From contig CAWFEX010000008.1 of NCBI GenBank assembly GCA_963814955.1, positions 186,001 through 250,000 on the forward strand: a DNA stretch of 64,000 bases, written 5' to 3'. Both the position numbers and the translations under genes were made by a program. The notes below the pieces were generated by a model. The model was not told the origin of the DNA. It saw only the letters and a list, made by a program, of their open reading frames with translations, and did not search any database. Shown here in pieces: positions 46,927 through 56,711 of this stretch; positions within the stretch are counted from its first letter, which is position 1, and every line of letters starts with the position of its first letter. This DNA is from DATCJA01 sp963814955 (GTDB lineage: Bacteria > Acidobacteriota > Vicinamibacteria > Vicinamibacterales > UBA2999).

Positions 46927-47754
46927 TCAGTGGGTCATCGCGTACAGGATGACGTTGATGCCGACTGCGTAGCCATTGGGCGAAAACTTGTAAAAGAACC
47001 GGGGATCCTCGCCTTCGCGCTCCCACGCATCCGAGATGTCCGTGTTGTGCGTCATCAGCACCATCAGGTTGCCGTGACGATCCGACACACCGCGCACGGC
47101 CGGAATGGCGCTGTCAGAGCCGCGTTCCGACGTGCCCCCGCCGCTCGTCCGCCAGAACTGAATCGAAGGAATCTGAGGCAGCTCATGGACCTCGAACATC
47201 ATCCTGAACACGGGATGATCGAACGAAAGGTCCTGAACCGGGTATTCCGACGGCGGCAGCACCCGGGCGAGCTGCGAGGCCCAGTTCTGCCACGCGTAGG
47301 TGCCCCAGTAGTCGTCCACCCACAGAAAGCCGCCCTTCAGCAGGTACGACTGGAGCCCGCGCACCTCAGCTTCCGTGAATGCGGCGGTGCCGACGTCCTC
47401 CATGTGGAGATACGGGCACTGATAAAGCGCGTCTTCGGTGAGTCGAACGACGAGATGATCGGGTGAGCCGTGAGAGTCCTTGCTGACGCGGGTCTTCGTC
47501 AGCTCCGAGAGGCGGAGCGAAAAGTTGAGCTCGGCATCGGGATAATCGGTCGACCACCCTTGGCCGCCCGCTTCGCGGCGGCCACTGGTATAGACGGCGC
47601 GGCAGAAGTTGAACCCGCGCCCGAAGCTGTCAGCGCGGGCAAACTTTGCAGGATACCCGCGCGGACCGAACCCGCCGAACTGCCGCCCGAACTGGGCCAG
47701 GGCCGTCGTCCCGACGCCCATCACCAGCAGGAGCGTCAGAGAGACAGCTTTCAC
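46927..47754 (-). CDS. DUF4159 protein (paralogue A)
   Basis: A 275-residue exported protein starting with ATG 47754, which overlaps the DUF4175 stop (ATGA). 'FGRGFNFCRAVYTSGRREAG', 'GQGWSTDYPDAELNFSLRLS', 'LLKGGFLWVDDYWGTYAWQN', 'VLMTHNTDISDAWEREGED' and 'SPNGYAVGINVILYAMTH' are close to the DUF4159 protein at 60,412, so it belongs to a different subfamily from B and C. 'GFLWVDDYWG' replaces 'GFIIFDDFEG'. Likely periplasmic; partner of the DUF4175 protein by position. Confidence 0.85.
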   Translation of the reverse strand: MKAVSLTLLLVMGVGTTALAQFGRQFGGFGPRGYPAKFARADSFGRGFNFCRAVYTSGRREAGGQGWSTDYPDAELNFSLRLSELTKTRVSKDSHGSPDHLVVRLTEDALYQCPYLHMEDVGTAAFTEAEVRGLQSYLLKGGFLWVDDYWGTYAWQNWASQLARVLPPSEYPVQDLSFDHPVFRMMFEVHELPQIPSIQFWRTSGGGTSERGSDSAIPAVRGVSDRHGNLMVLMTHNTDISDAWEREGEDPRFFYKFSPNGYAVGINVILYAMTH

Positions 47755-50700
47755 CTCGGCGTCCTGGCAAGCGATCGGTAGTATTCCTGAACGAGCCTGC
47801 GGAATTCCTCCGGCACTTCGTCCGAGCCCGTCAGGACGATGCTGTCCTCGTTCGCGTCGACACGCCGGCGGAGTCCGAATTCGAATCGCTTCAACCCTTC
47901 GGAAATCGTCGACTGCAGCCGCTGAAGCTCGGACACGTTCTGATACACACGCGGGTCGTCCAGGCGACGAAGGGCGCGAAGAATTTCATCGAGCTCGCGC
48001 GGGTCGATGTTCTCCGCCGCCAGGTCGCGCCGCAGCTGCTGTGCCTCGCCCGTCCACTGGCGAACCTCGCCGCGCAGCTGGCGGATGTCCTTCTTCCGTC
48101 AGACGCCCGTTGCGCCACCACTCGCCATACCCGTAGCCGTACCCGCCGCCCCAGTCAGGGCCGCCCCAGGCTCCACCGCCGAAAGCGCCGTCCGCATCCC
48201 CGCGGCCGCCAGCCTGCGCACCGTCGGCGCCGCCCTGCGAACCACCTTGCGAACCCTCCGAACCCTGGGACCCCTGCGACCCTTGAGAACCCTGCTGGCC
48301 CTGTTGAGCCCTGGCCCTGCTGACCTTGGCCCTGCTGGCCCTGCTGACCCTGACTTGTTGACCCTGTTGGCCTTGGCGAGCCTGCTGGCCGTCCTGTCCC
48401 TGCTGACCCTGCTGTCCCTGCCGGGCGCTCTGCTCGGCGCGCTCGCGGGTGCGCTCCTGCAACGACTCCGCTGCACGCGCCAGACGTCGGGCGCGGTCGA
48501 GCGCGGTTTCCATCCGGTTCGCGTTTTCGTTCTGGCCGAGCGCACCCTGCGGCCTCGCCAAGTCGATCCCTCAGATCCTGGATTCCGCTGGCGATGTCAT
48601 TTTCTGCAGCGTCGACGGCTTGTTCCGCCGCGGCACGGTTCACGAGGTTTTGGGAATATCGCAGCTTGTCGGCAAGGCGATTGTCGCGAATTGCGCTCGC
48701 GGCTTCTGCCATCTTTCGGGACGCCGCCCGCTCGTTGGCACTGGCATCCCTCGCCGCACGGTCGAGCTGCTGCTCGAGCGAGTTCACGCGCGATTCGAGA
48801 TCTGTCTTCTTGTCGTTGACCTGCCGCGCGCGGTCGCGACGCGCCTGCGAGTTCGGGACGCCCGCCAGCTCCCGCGCTTCTGCACCGGCTTCCTGCTGCC
48901 GCCGCGCGAGCTCGTCGGCCTGCCGGATTGCGTCGTTGATATCGCGCTCGGCGCGAGCGGCCTGGTTCTGGTTCAGCCGACGCTCGGTTTCGCGCAGGCG
49001 CTCGAGCGCCGAGGCAGCCTGACCCGCCGCGTTGGCGTCACCGCCGGCTGCCGCACGGCGCATGGCGTCGGCGGCCTGCTGCATCTGGCGTGCAGCCTCC
49101 ATCAGATCCGGGCGGTTCTCTTCGCGCGCCAGGCGCTCGAGGCGTCGGGCGGCCTCTTCGGCCTGCTCCGCCAGGGCCCGCTGCTGCGCGGCACCGCCTG
49201 ACGAAGAGCCTCCCTGTTCCAGAGCCCGCAGCCGCTGCCGGGCCGCTTCCTGTTCCTGCCGCCGCGCCAGCTCCTTCAGCTTCTCGAGCAACTCGTCGAG
49301 CTCGCGATCCCCGCTCTGCTGCTGCGCCTGGTTGGCGGTCTCATAGCGGCTCGCCATCTTTTCGAGTTCCTGGTCGAAGATTTCAGAGAGCTCCTGCTGC
49401 TGCGCGCTTCCACCTCCGCCACCGCCGCCTCCTCCACCCTGCTGAACGCTGATCTGATACTCGTATTCCTCTTCTGCCTTCTGCAGAACCTGCAGCGCCT
49501 TGTGTTCGGGTGGAAGCGCACCGTCGGGGCTGACCGCCGCAAGCTTGGTCTCGGCCTCCTTCATGGCCTCAATCGCCTCGGGCAGGAACCCGATGATTTT
49601 TTCAAACGCGGGATCGCGCTGGACGAGCTGACTGTTGAGACGGGTGACCAGTCCCTCGACCTGCTCCCGCAACCGCGACTGCGACAACGCCACGACCGTT
49701 GTACTTTCACGCAGCTTGGCTGGCGTGTAGTTCCGCCGGTCGCGCTGCACGTTGAACGTCGCCGAGATGATCTGGCGCTGCTGCTCCGAAAGCGCCTCGA
49801 CCTGGCCGCCCGCGCCGCCGCCACCGCCGCCGCCACCGCCCATCGACGGCGCCTGGCGGAAGTCACGCCGGAACGGCCGAACGCGCAGGAAATACAGGTC
49901 GCTTGTCGCCTGCCGGCCCTGCCCCGCCGAATTGTCCATGGCGCGCGCAAAATACGAGACCGAATCACCGGGCTGTACGTTGAGCTCCTCCAGATAGAAC
50001 GTATGCCCCGCCGTCACTTCAGGCAGGCGGTTGCGGCCGGCGAACAGCTTCACTGTCTTTTCCGCGCCGCCGTTGACCGAGTACACGAGCTCCAGGTCCC
50101 GGACGCCGAAATCATCTTCTGCCTGCGCCTCGACGTAGACTTCTTCGATCGCGGACGCCGACGTGTCACGACCCGGCTTTGCAAACGACACCGTCGGCGG
50201 CTGATCGGTCAGTACGTCAATGGTGTACTGCGGTGATGCCGCCGCGCGCTCGCCGTTCGGCGAATCGAGCTCGATACGATAGAAGCCGTCGGCCTTAACC
50301 GTGAACGCGCCCGTCAACGACCCGTCAGCCTGGGGTGTCAGTGCAGCCGATTCCTTGTCGTTCAGCGCCGCGCGGCCACCCGGCGCTTTCATGGTCGGGA
50401 ACACACGCATCCTCACTTCGGTACCCGCGATGACCGCTATATCGCCGCCCTCGTCAATCTTTTGAGGCTCCAGCCCGGTGTATGCAGGGAAGTGATACTC
50501 GAGCTCGATTCTCTGAACGTAGGGCACGTCTACGACGGTCAACTTGAACATCGGTGACCGGACGCCTTCTGCCTCGACGAAATACTCGAGAGAAGCGCCG
50601 ACGTCGAACAGCATGCCTTCGTAGCCACCGTTGTCGGCACGCACCAGCGGAACGTTCTCGAACTTCGCGTCCGGCGTTCTCCGCACCATCACAGCGGCGT

Positions 50701-51394
50701 CGTCGGCAACGAAACCTGTCAGTCGGGCAGTGATCGTTTGATCCGCGCCCTTCGGCACGGTTGCGTTGCCGGGCGCGACCTCAATGCGGTAGGGCGCTGC
50801 CGCCTCCACGCTTCGCTGGACCAGAAGAATGGCTGACAACGCGCTTCGAAGGAACGCGGGGCCGACAAGGACAATCAGGACGGTCGCGGCTGAAACGCCA
50901 GCCAGGAGAAGTCCCCAGCGGCGCAGCGGCACTTGCTCGACGCGCCGCACCGCATTGGTCGTCGTGCAGGCGTCGAGCGCCTGCTCGACCAGCCGACGTA
51001 CGAGCGCTGCGGACGTCGATTCGCCGCCGCGTCCGCTCGCCTCCACGGCACTGATGAGGGTGGCCTGCAGCGACGGCTCGTGTTCCTCGAGATAGAGCGC
51101 GACCTGTTCGTCGCTGACGCGTCGCCTGAGCGGCCGGACAAGGAAGTAAAAGATCGAGCCCACGACCGCGGCCGCGAGCACAACGCGCGCGAGAATAATG
51201 GACGACGCGCTGAAACGTGCCCACTCGAGGGCGTAGGCGGCCACGAAAAAGAGGGCGACGGCGACTCCGACGCTGCGCACCGCTCCACGAAGTGCGAGTT
51301 TCATCCGCCAGCGCGAACGTACGTCGCGGATGATCTCTGTCAGGTTGGACGGTGGAGCGGATTGACGCTTCGCGCCAGTGATGTGCTCGAGCAT
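47751..51394 (-). CDS. DUF4175-type membrane protein with coiled coil and Gln/Gly region, frameshifted
   Basis: Start ATG 51394. Two N-terminal helices ('GVAVALFFVAAYALEW', 'IILARVVLAAAVVGSIFYFL') and a third near 170 precede beta-rich and long coiled-coil parts with Gly-rich spacers. After 'GIQDLRDRL' (near 48,563) the frame changes, giving 'LARPQGALGQNENANRMETA', then a Gln/Gly-rich tract; a compensating pair of shifts lies near 48,365 and 48,300. A last shift near 48,095 leads into 'KDIRQLRGEVRQWTGEAQQL' and the end 'EEFRRLVQEYYRSLARTPR'. Reconstructed length is about 1210 residues. The C-terminal 'DDPRVYQNVSEL' is typical of the family. Confidence 0.8.
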
Positions 51395-51496
51395 GACGCC
51401 CTCTCTGGAATCCGCCGGATCCGCAGCCCCTCGAGTTCTGGCCCGGTACCCGGCCTTGGTAGTCCTCTCAGAATACGCCTAAGCTGCCGTCTTCGT

Positions 51497-53543
51497 TCAG
51501 GTTTTCGACATCCGGTTGGAGATCAACGTGTCGGCCCCCAGCAAAAGGATGCCCAGAAACAGGACGTACCACCACAGCCGCTGCGATCGCTCCTGGACCT
51601 CGGGAGTCGGCGGCAGCCCCGTTGCGCCAGCCTGCCGTCCCGCCTCGCCGCCACTGGTGGCAGCAGCGACGATTTCCTTGGGATCCATCGCCGTCAGGTC
51701 CGATTCCGCGGTATCGACGTTGCTCGCGACCACGGCGCTGACCGCGTCACCCGACTGGGCGCGCAACTCGTAGAAGCCCTGTTCCGTGAGCTCGAGCGCC
51801 TCGGCGCCCTCCTCATCCATAGCCACTCGACGGCCCGATGGCGTCAGGACCACGCCGCCTGTCGGCTGCGGCTGGGTCGCACCGAGCGTGGTATCCAGCA
51901 CCTGGCCGACCGTCAGCCAGGGTGCCGGCTCCGAATAGGACGCCAGGTGCCGGGTCGCGCGGTGCACGAACGGCAGATACACCGGCTTGAGCGGGAAATC
52001 GCTCCAGGAGAGATCAAGCGTGGACGTCCACAGCAGCACTCGCCCCGCGCCAATCCGCCGCTCGACCAATGCGGGCGCGCCGCCGTCGAACCTCGCCAGC
52101 ACCTGTGCATCGGCCGCCGGCGTCACCGTGCGATAGCCGTAAATTCTGGCGGTCGCGAAATCGCCGCTGCGGGGAGCGCGAAACGGCTCGAACACCGGAT
52201 GGCCGTACTCGAGCGCACCGATACGGGCGGCGTCGCCCCTCGTGCGATCCACGGGCGCCTCGAGGGCAGCCGGCAGCACATCCACGTCCGGGCTCCAGGT
52301 GGCGCGCGATCCCACGGCAACAAAAAGACCACCGCCGCCCTCGACGAATCGCTGCAGCCGCCGCGCCAGGGCCGCCGGTACCACGATGTCATTCAGCAGG
52401 ATCACCGACGTGCGGCGAAGATCGTCGTCTGAGAGCGTGTCGGGCTGCCGCGCGACGGTTTCAAATCGCGGGGCATCGCCAATCGCGAGCGCACGGGTCA
52501 GGTACAACGCACCGCCACCGGTTCCGCCGCGGTCGATGACGATGACGCGCACGGGCTGTGCTGGCGATACGACGAAATGAAATGCGTTGTCGGTCGCGAG
52601 GGCGTCATCGCCGGCGCGCACGCTGCCGCGCATGAAGGTTCCTGCAACGGTGACCGGGCTCGAAGGTCACCGACGTCGAGCTGTTCGCCTCGACGTCGAG
52701 TGGCTTGCTCTGAATCGCGCGGCCGCCGAACTCGAGCGCGATCTGGCCGCCCCGCAGCGAACGCATGCTCCGATTGACGGCGACGGCGGTCACCGCGACA
52801 CGCTCCTGGTTGGAGAAGGTCGAGCGTGCGAGCGACACGCCGGTTACCGCCACATTCGACGCGTCGGCATTGCCGGCAATCACGACCGGCGTGACCTTGG
52901 TGCCATCCGGAAGCCGCGCGCCTTCCTCGCCGCGCCATCCATTGCGTTGAAAGTCGCTGATGAGGATGACCTCACGCCGCGGCAGCGACGAATCAGCCAG
53001 AATGCTGCCGGCCACCTTGAGCGCCGGCGCGTACCGCGTGGCACCTGCCCCGGGCCTGGCAGCTGCGACGGCGGCCCTCAGCTGCGGGCGTTCTCCCTGC
53101 GCTGCTGATCGCAGCGCGATTTCCGCGCCCGATGAAAACAACACCACAGACGCGCGGTCGTCGGGGCCAAGGCCATTGATCGCGTCCTGCGCCGCCGCCT
53201 GAGCGCGCTGCCAGTGATCGCCATACGTGATGCTGTAGCTCTGATCGAGGAGCACGACGACTTCACGGGCACCAGTGCCGACGGCGGCATCCAGATCGTC
53301 GCGCTGCAGGAACGGACGCGCGAACGCGAACACGAGGAGCGCCAATGCCGTCAGCCGCACCATCAGCAACAACCAGTTGTGAATCCGCCTCCGACGCACG
53401 GACTTGTAGGGAACGCGCTGCACGAACATCAGCGACGGGAACCGCACCACCTGCTTCTTCTCGCGCTGAATCAGATGGATCAGTACCGGTATAGCGAGGG
53501 CCGCGAGCCCGACGAAGAATAGGGGAGCAAGAAATGACATCAC
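51497..53543 (-). CDS. BatA/VWA-domain membrane protein, frameshifted
   Basis: A protein of about 681 residues. ATG 53543 overlaps the DUF58 stop (ATGA). The N-terminal BatA segment is 'FLAPLFFVGLAALAIPVLIH', followed by a second helix and a VWA domain with 'VVVLLDQSYSITYGDHWQRA' (a DxSxS MIDAS) and 'VILISDFQRNGW'. Near 52,655 one extra base (CCCGG) breaks the frame: 'SVTFEP' continues as 'VTVAGTFMRGSVRAGDDALA', then a GATase-like domain and a C-terminal helix 'WWYVLFLGILLLGADTLI'. It is likely the extracytoplasmic sensor or scaffold of the block. Confidence 0.82.
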
Positions 53544-54466
53544 CGTAATCGCAGCTTCTTTTCACGCCCCGAGAGAAATCTAAACAGCGCGTGATCCAGT
53601 GGTTTGGACGTATCGAGAAGAGTGTAATCGACCCGGACTTCCGAGAACCGCTGCTGGAGCGCGTCCACGTGCGCACGCACGAGCGAGATGTACTCCTTCC
53701 GCATCGCCTCCGGGACGACTGGAATCTGATCGCCGCTCTCGAGATCCTCGAACGCAGAAGCGTTCGAGAAGCCGAAATCGAGCTCCGCGGGATCGAGCAC
53801 GTGAAAGACGATCAGATCGTTGCCGCGAAATCGCAGCGGCGTCACCGCGTCCACCACCGTCTCCGGGTCTTCGTAGAAATCCGAAATCACAACGAGCACA
53901 CCGCGGCGGCCGAAGTGCTCGGCGAGCTTATGGAGCGGCTCACGGAGGCGGCCCGGCCGTCCGGGCTTGATTCGGTCGAGTACGTGCAGCACGGTCTCCA
54001 TGTGCTTCGCAGACGGAGGTACGTGCTCGACGATATCCTCGTCGAACGCGACGAAGCCGACGCGATCGCGCTGGTGATGCACCAGGTTGGTGAGACACGC
54101 GGTAAGCATCCGCGCGTAATCCAGCTTGGTGATTCCGATGCTGCCGTAGTCCATTGACTTGGACACGTCCAGCAACACCGAAAAATTCATGTTCGACTCG
54201 GCTTCGTACTCTTTGACGTAATACCGGTCGGTGCGCGCCCAGAGCCGCCAGTCGACACGACGAATGTCGTCGCCCGGCACGTATCCGCGGTGCTCGGCGA
54301 AGTCGACGGACGCGCCGAAGTAGGGCGCCTTGTGCAACCCGTTGATGAAGCCGTCAACGACGGCGCGCGCAACGAGCGACAGGTTGCCGATGCGCGCCAG
54401 CACGACCGGATCCATGAACCGGGCGCCCGGAATCGCGGTGGGATTGTGACTGGCCATCAAACTCAT
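53540..54466 (-). CDS. DUF58 domain protein
   Basis: A 308-residue protein. 'SLVARAVVDGFINGLHKAPY' and 'EHRGYVPGDDIRRVDWRLWA' are the DUF58 signature, and 'NFSVLLDVSKSMDYG' and 'VLVVISDFYEDPETV' show an embedded VWA-like fold with DxSxS. DUF58 proteins are partners of MoxR ATPases and BatA proteins. It overlaps the next gene by ATGA and lies 55 bases after moxR. ATG 54466 is taken; ATG 54415 is an alternative 17 codons in, with family similarity starting there. Confidence 0.9.
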   Translation of the reverse strand: MSLMASHNPTAIPGARFMDPVVLARIGNLSLVARAVVDGFINGLHKAPYFGASVDFAEHRGYVPGDDIRRVDWRLWARTDRYYVKEYEAESNMNFSVLLDVSKSMDYGSIGITKLDYARMLTACLTNLVHHQRDRVGFVAFDEDIVEHVPPSAKHMETVLHVLDRIKPGRPGRLREPLHKLAEHFGRRGVLVVISDFYEDPETVVDAVTPLRFRGNDLIVFHVLDPAELDFGFSNASAFEDLESGDQIPVVPEAMRKEYISLVRAHVDALQQRFSEVRVDYTLLDTSKPLDHALFRFLSGREKKLRLR

Positions 54467-54521
54467 ACTGAATTGCCTAATTTACAGGTTTACGAATTGA
54501 CGTATTGCAATTCGTCAATGT

Positions 54522-55577
54522 CTACATTCCGCTCCGAGGCAACGGAACCGCCTCGAGCAGCCGATCCGTGAGCATGTCGGTGGTAATCCCTTCCGACTGC
54601 GCGTGGAAGTTCGTGATGATCCGATGGCGCAGCACCGGATGCGTCAACGCACGGACATCCTCGAAGCTCACGTGATAGCGACCGTTCGTGAGCGCGCGGG
54701 CCTTGCCGCCGAGCACGAGATACTGGGCGGCACGGACGCTGGCGCCGAATGCCACCCACTTCTTCACGTTGTCCGGACACGTCTCGGACTTCGGCCGGGT
54801 CGCCCGGACGATGTCGAGCGCGTGGCGCATGACGGGCTCCGCCACGGGCACCTTCCGCACCAGTCTCTGGAAGGCAATCAGATCATCACCGCTCACCGGA
54901 CGTTCCAGCTTCGGATCCTGCAGCGCGGTTGTCGTTCGCACGACGTCGTACTCCTCGCCGTACGGCGGGTGGTCGACGATGATGTGGAACATGAAGCGGT
55001 CGAGCTGGGCTTCGGGCAACGGGTACGTGCCTTCCAGCTCGATCGGGTTCTGCGTCGCGAACACGTAGAACGGCTCGTCGAGCTTGTAGGTGCGCCCCTG
55101 AATCGTCACCCGATGCTCCTGCATCGCCTCGAGCAGGGCCGACTGCGTCTTCGGCGGTGTGCGGTTGATTTCGTCCGCCAGGACGATGTTGGCGAAGATC
55201 GGTCCCGGCGCGAACACCATCTGGCGTCGGCCCGTAGTGGGATCTTCCTGGACCAGGTCCGTGCCGGTAATGTCGGACGGCATCAGGTCGGGTGTGAACT
55301 GAATGCGGGAAAACTTCAGATCGAGCACGCGCGCCATCGTATGAATCAGCAGCGTCTTCGCCAGACCCGGCGCGCCGACGATGAGGCTGTTGCCGCCCAC
55401 GAACAGCGTGTGCAGAACCTGAGAGATGACGTCCGCCTGGCCGACGATGATCTTGCCCAGCTCGGACAGAATCTGCTCGCGGCCGACCTTCATCCTGTCG
55501 GCCAGCGCCAGATCGTCCGGCGACTCGAGGTCGACGACATCACTTGTGTAGGTGTTCGTGAGCAGTTGGTCAGTCAT
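54522..55577 (-). CDS. MoxR-family AAA+ ATPase
   Basis: A 351-residue AAA+ ATPase. Walker A is 'LIVGAPGLAKTLLIHTMARV', Walker B 'ANIVLADEINRTPPKTQSAL', followed by 'ATQNPIELEGTYPLPEAQLD' (sensor 1 and arginine-finger region). MoxR ATPases act as chaperones that remodel VWA-containing partners; here three such partners (DUF58, BatA, and the large VWA membrane protein) are in the same block. It begins at ATG 55577, overlapping the upstream gene by four bases. Confidence 0.95.
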   Translation of the reverse strand: MTDQLLTNTYTSDVVDLESPDDLALADRMKVGREQILSELGKIIVGQADVISQVLHTLFVGGNSLIVGAPGLAKTLLIHTMARVLDLKFSRIQFTPDLMPSDITGTDLVQEDPTTGRRQMVFAPGPIFANIVLADEINRTPPKTQSALLEAMQEHRVTIQGRTYKLDEPFYVFATQNPIELEGTYPLPEAQLDRFMFHIIVDHPPYGEEYDVVRTTTALQDPKLERPVSGDDLIAFQRLVRKVPVAEPVMRHALDIVRATRPKSETCPDNVKKWVAFGASVRAAQYLVLGGKARALTNGRYHVSFEDVRALTHPVLRHRIITNFHAQSEGITTDMLTDRLLEAVPLPRSGM

Positions 55578-56507
55578 GGTTTCGGGTCTCCCTCGAGTCT
55601 ACGGATTTCCCGCGTCTTGAGCGCGAGGTCGGTCACCAGCTGTTCGAGCTCGCTAGCATATTTCGCCGGCGGCATGCTGTCCTTCAACAACCGCAGCGAC
55701 TCCACGCGGCGTTCGAGATCCCGCCGCTCGAGATACAACGCGCGCAGCTTCGGATCCTCGGGCAGCGGGGCGGCGTCGGCCGCGGAGCCGAGCGAAAGCG
55801 CGGCGGCGAGCTTCCCGTCGGCGCCGGTCGGCGCCGGCGTCTGACTGCCGTTCTTGTCGCCGTTGTCGTCGAGCATCGCATGTTCGGTTGCGAGAAGCCC
55901 TTCGCGCTCGTAGGCGCGTGCCACTTCAGCCTTTGCGTACTGAAACGCCTCGAGCATGCTGATGCGCTTGTTCTTGTCCGCATCGGCCGCATCGCTGGAG
56001 AACGCCTCAACGAAAGTAGCCGCCGAAAAGCGTCGTGAACTGCTCCGCTCCGCTCCGCGTGGCGGTAATGATTGTGCGTCCCGGCGCCGACAACGCTTCC
56101 ACGAACGGCCCGCTGGAACTCGACGTGTTGACGAACACCACGTTGCGCGCCGGCAGTCGCCGCAGCATCGTGTTGAAGTCGGCGGCAGTGATGTCGGGGC
56201 CCGGCAGATTGAATCGCGCCGACTGACCATCGGAGCTACCGTGTCCGAAAAGGACAACGTACACCACGTCCTCGGGAGCCGCGGCCTTCGCAAACGCCGC
56301 AAGCGCCTTTTCGATTTCCTCACGCGTCGCGCGGCCGCTGACACGGCCGGCCTCGTCTTTCATATCGGCAAGGTAGACAAGCTGATCGCGCGTCACGCCG
56401 ACCTTCGTGGAGGCCTCGGCAAACGTCGAGCCCCACTTGTGGAACAGTTCGCCGTGTTCCGGATCACCTGACAGCCCAACGACGATGAGCAGGAAGGCGC
56501 GGAGCAC
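55574..56507 (-). CDS. C13/caspase-like protein lacking the catalytic Cys, frameshifted
   Basis: A protein of about 310 residues. It starts 'MLRAFLLIVVGLSGDPEHGE' and shows the His motif 'VYVVLFGHGSSDGQSARF', then 'NVVFVNTSSSSGPFVEALS' where cysteine peptidases of the C13/caspase clan have a Cys; here there is only Ser and Thr. After 'TTLFGGYF' (near 56,013) one extra base shifts the frame to 'VEAFSSDAADADKNKRISML'. The C-terminus is coiled coil ('RRDLERRVESLRLLKDSM'). It is coupled to moxR by ATGA. Likely an inactive homologue or a serine variant. Confidence 0.72.
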
Positions 56508-56523
56508 CTAGGAGCCTCCCTCC

Positions 56524-56703
56524 AAGTGGAAAAGTGGAAAGTGGAAAGTGGAAAAGTAAGTGGAAAGTGCAACCAGCCGTTCTAAGCGCGGGGCGGCAGC
56601 GTGAAAGCATGGAGCCCCCGCTCCCATACGCAGCCCGGTCCCTGAGCCGGCTGGTTCTACTTCAAACTTACTTTCTACCTTCCACTTTTCCACTTTTCAC
56701 TTT
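56524..56703. repeat. AT-rich long inverted repeat spacer
   Basis: The left part is runs of AAGTGG with extra A (56524-56560), and the right part (56667-56703) is the near-complement in TTCCACTT units. Inside, AACCAGCCG (56571-56579) pairs with CGGCTGGTT (56648-56656). The 204-base gap has no gene; it can fold into one long structure between the large VWA gene and the moxR operon. Confidence 0.6.
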
Positions 56704-56711
56704 CTCAGTAT

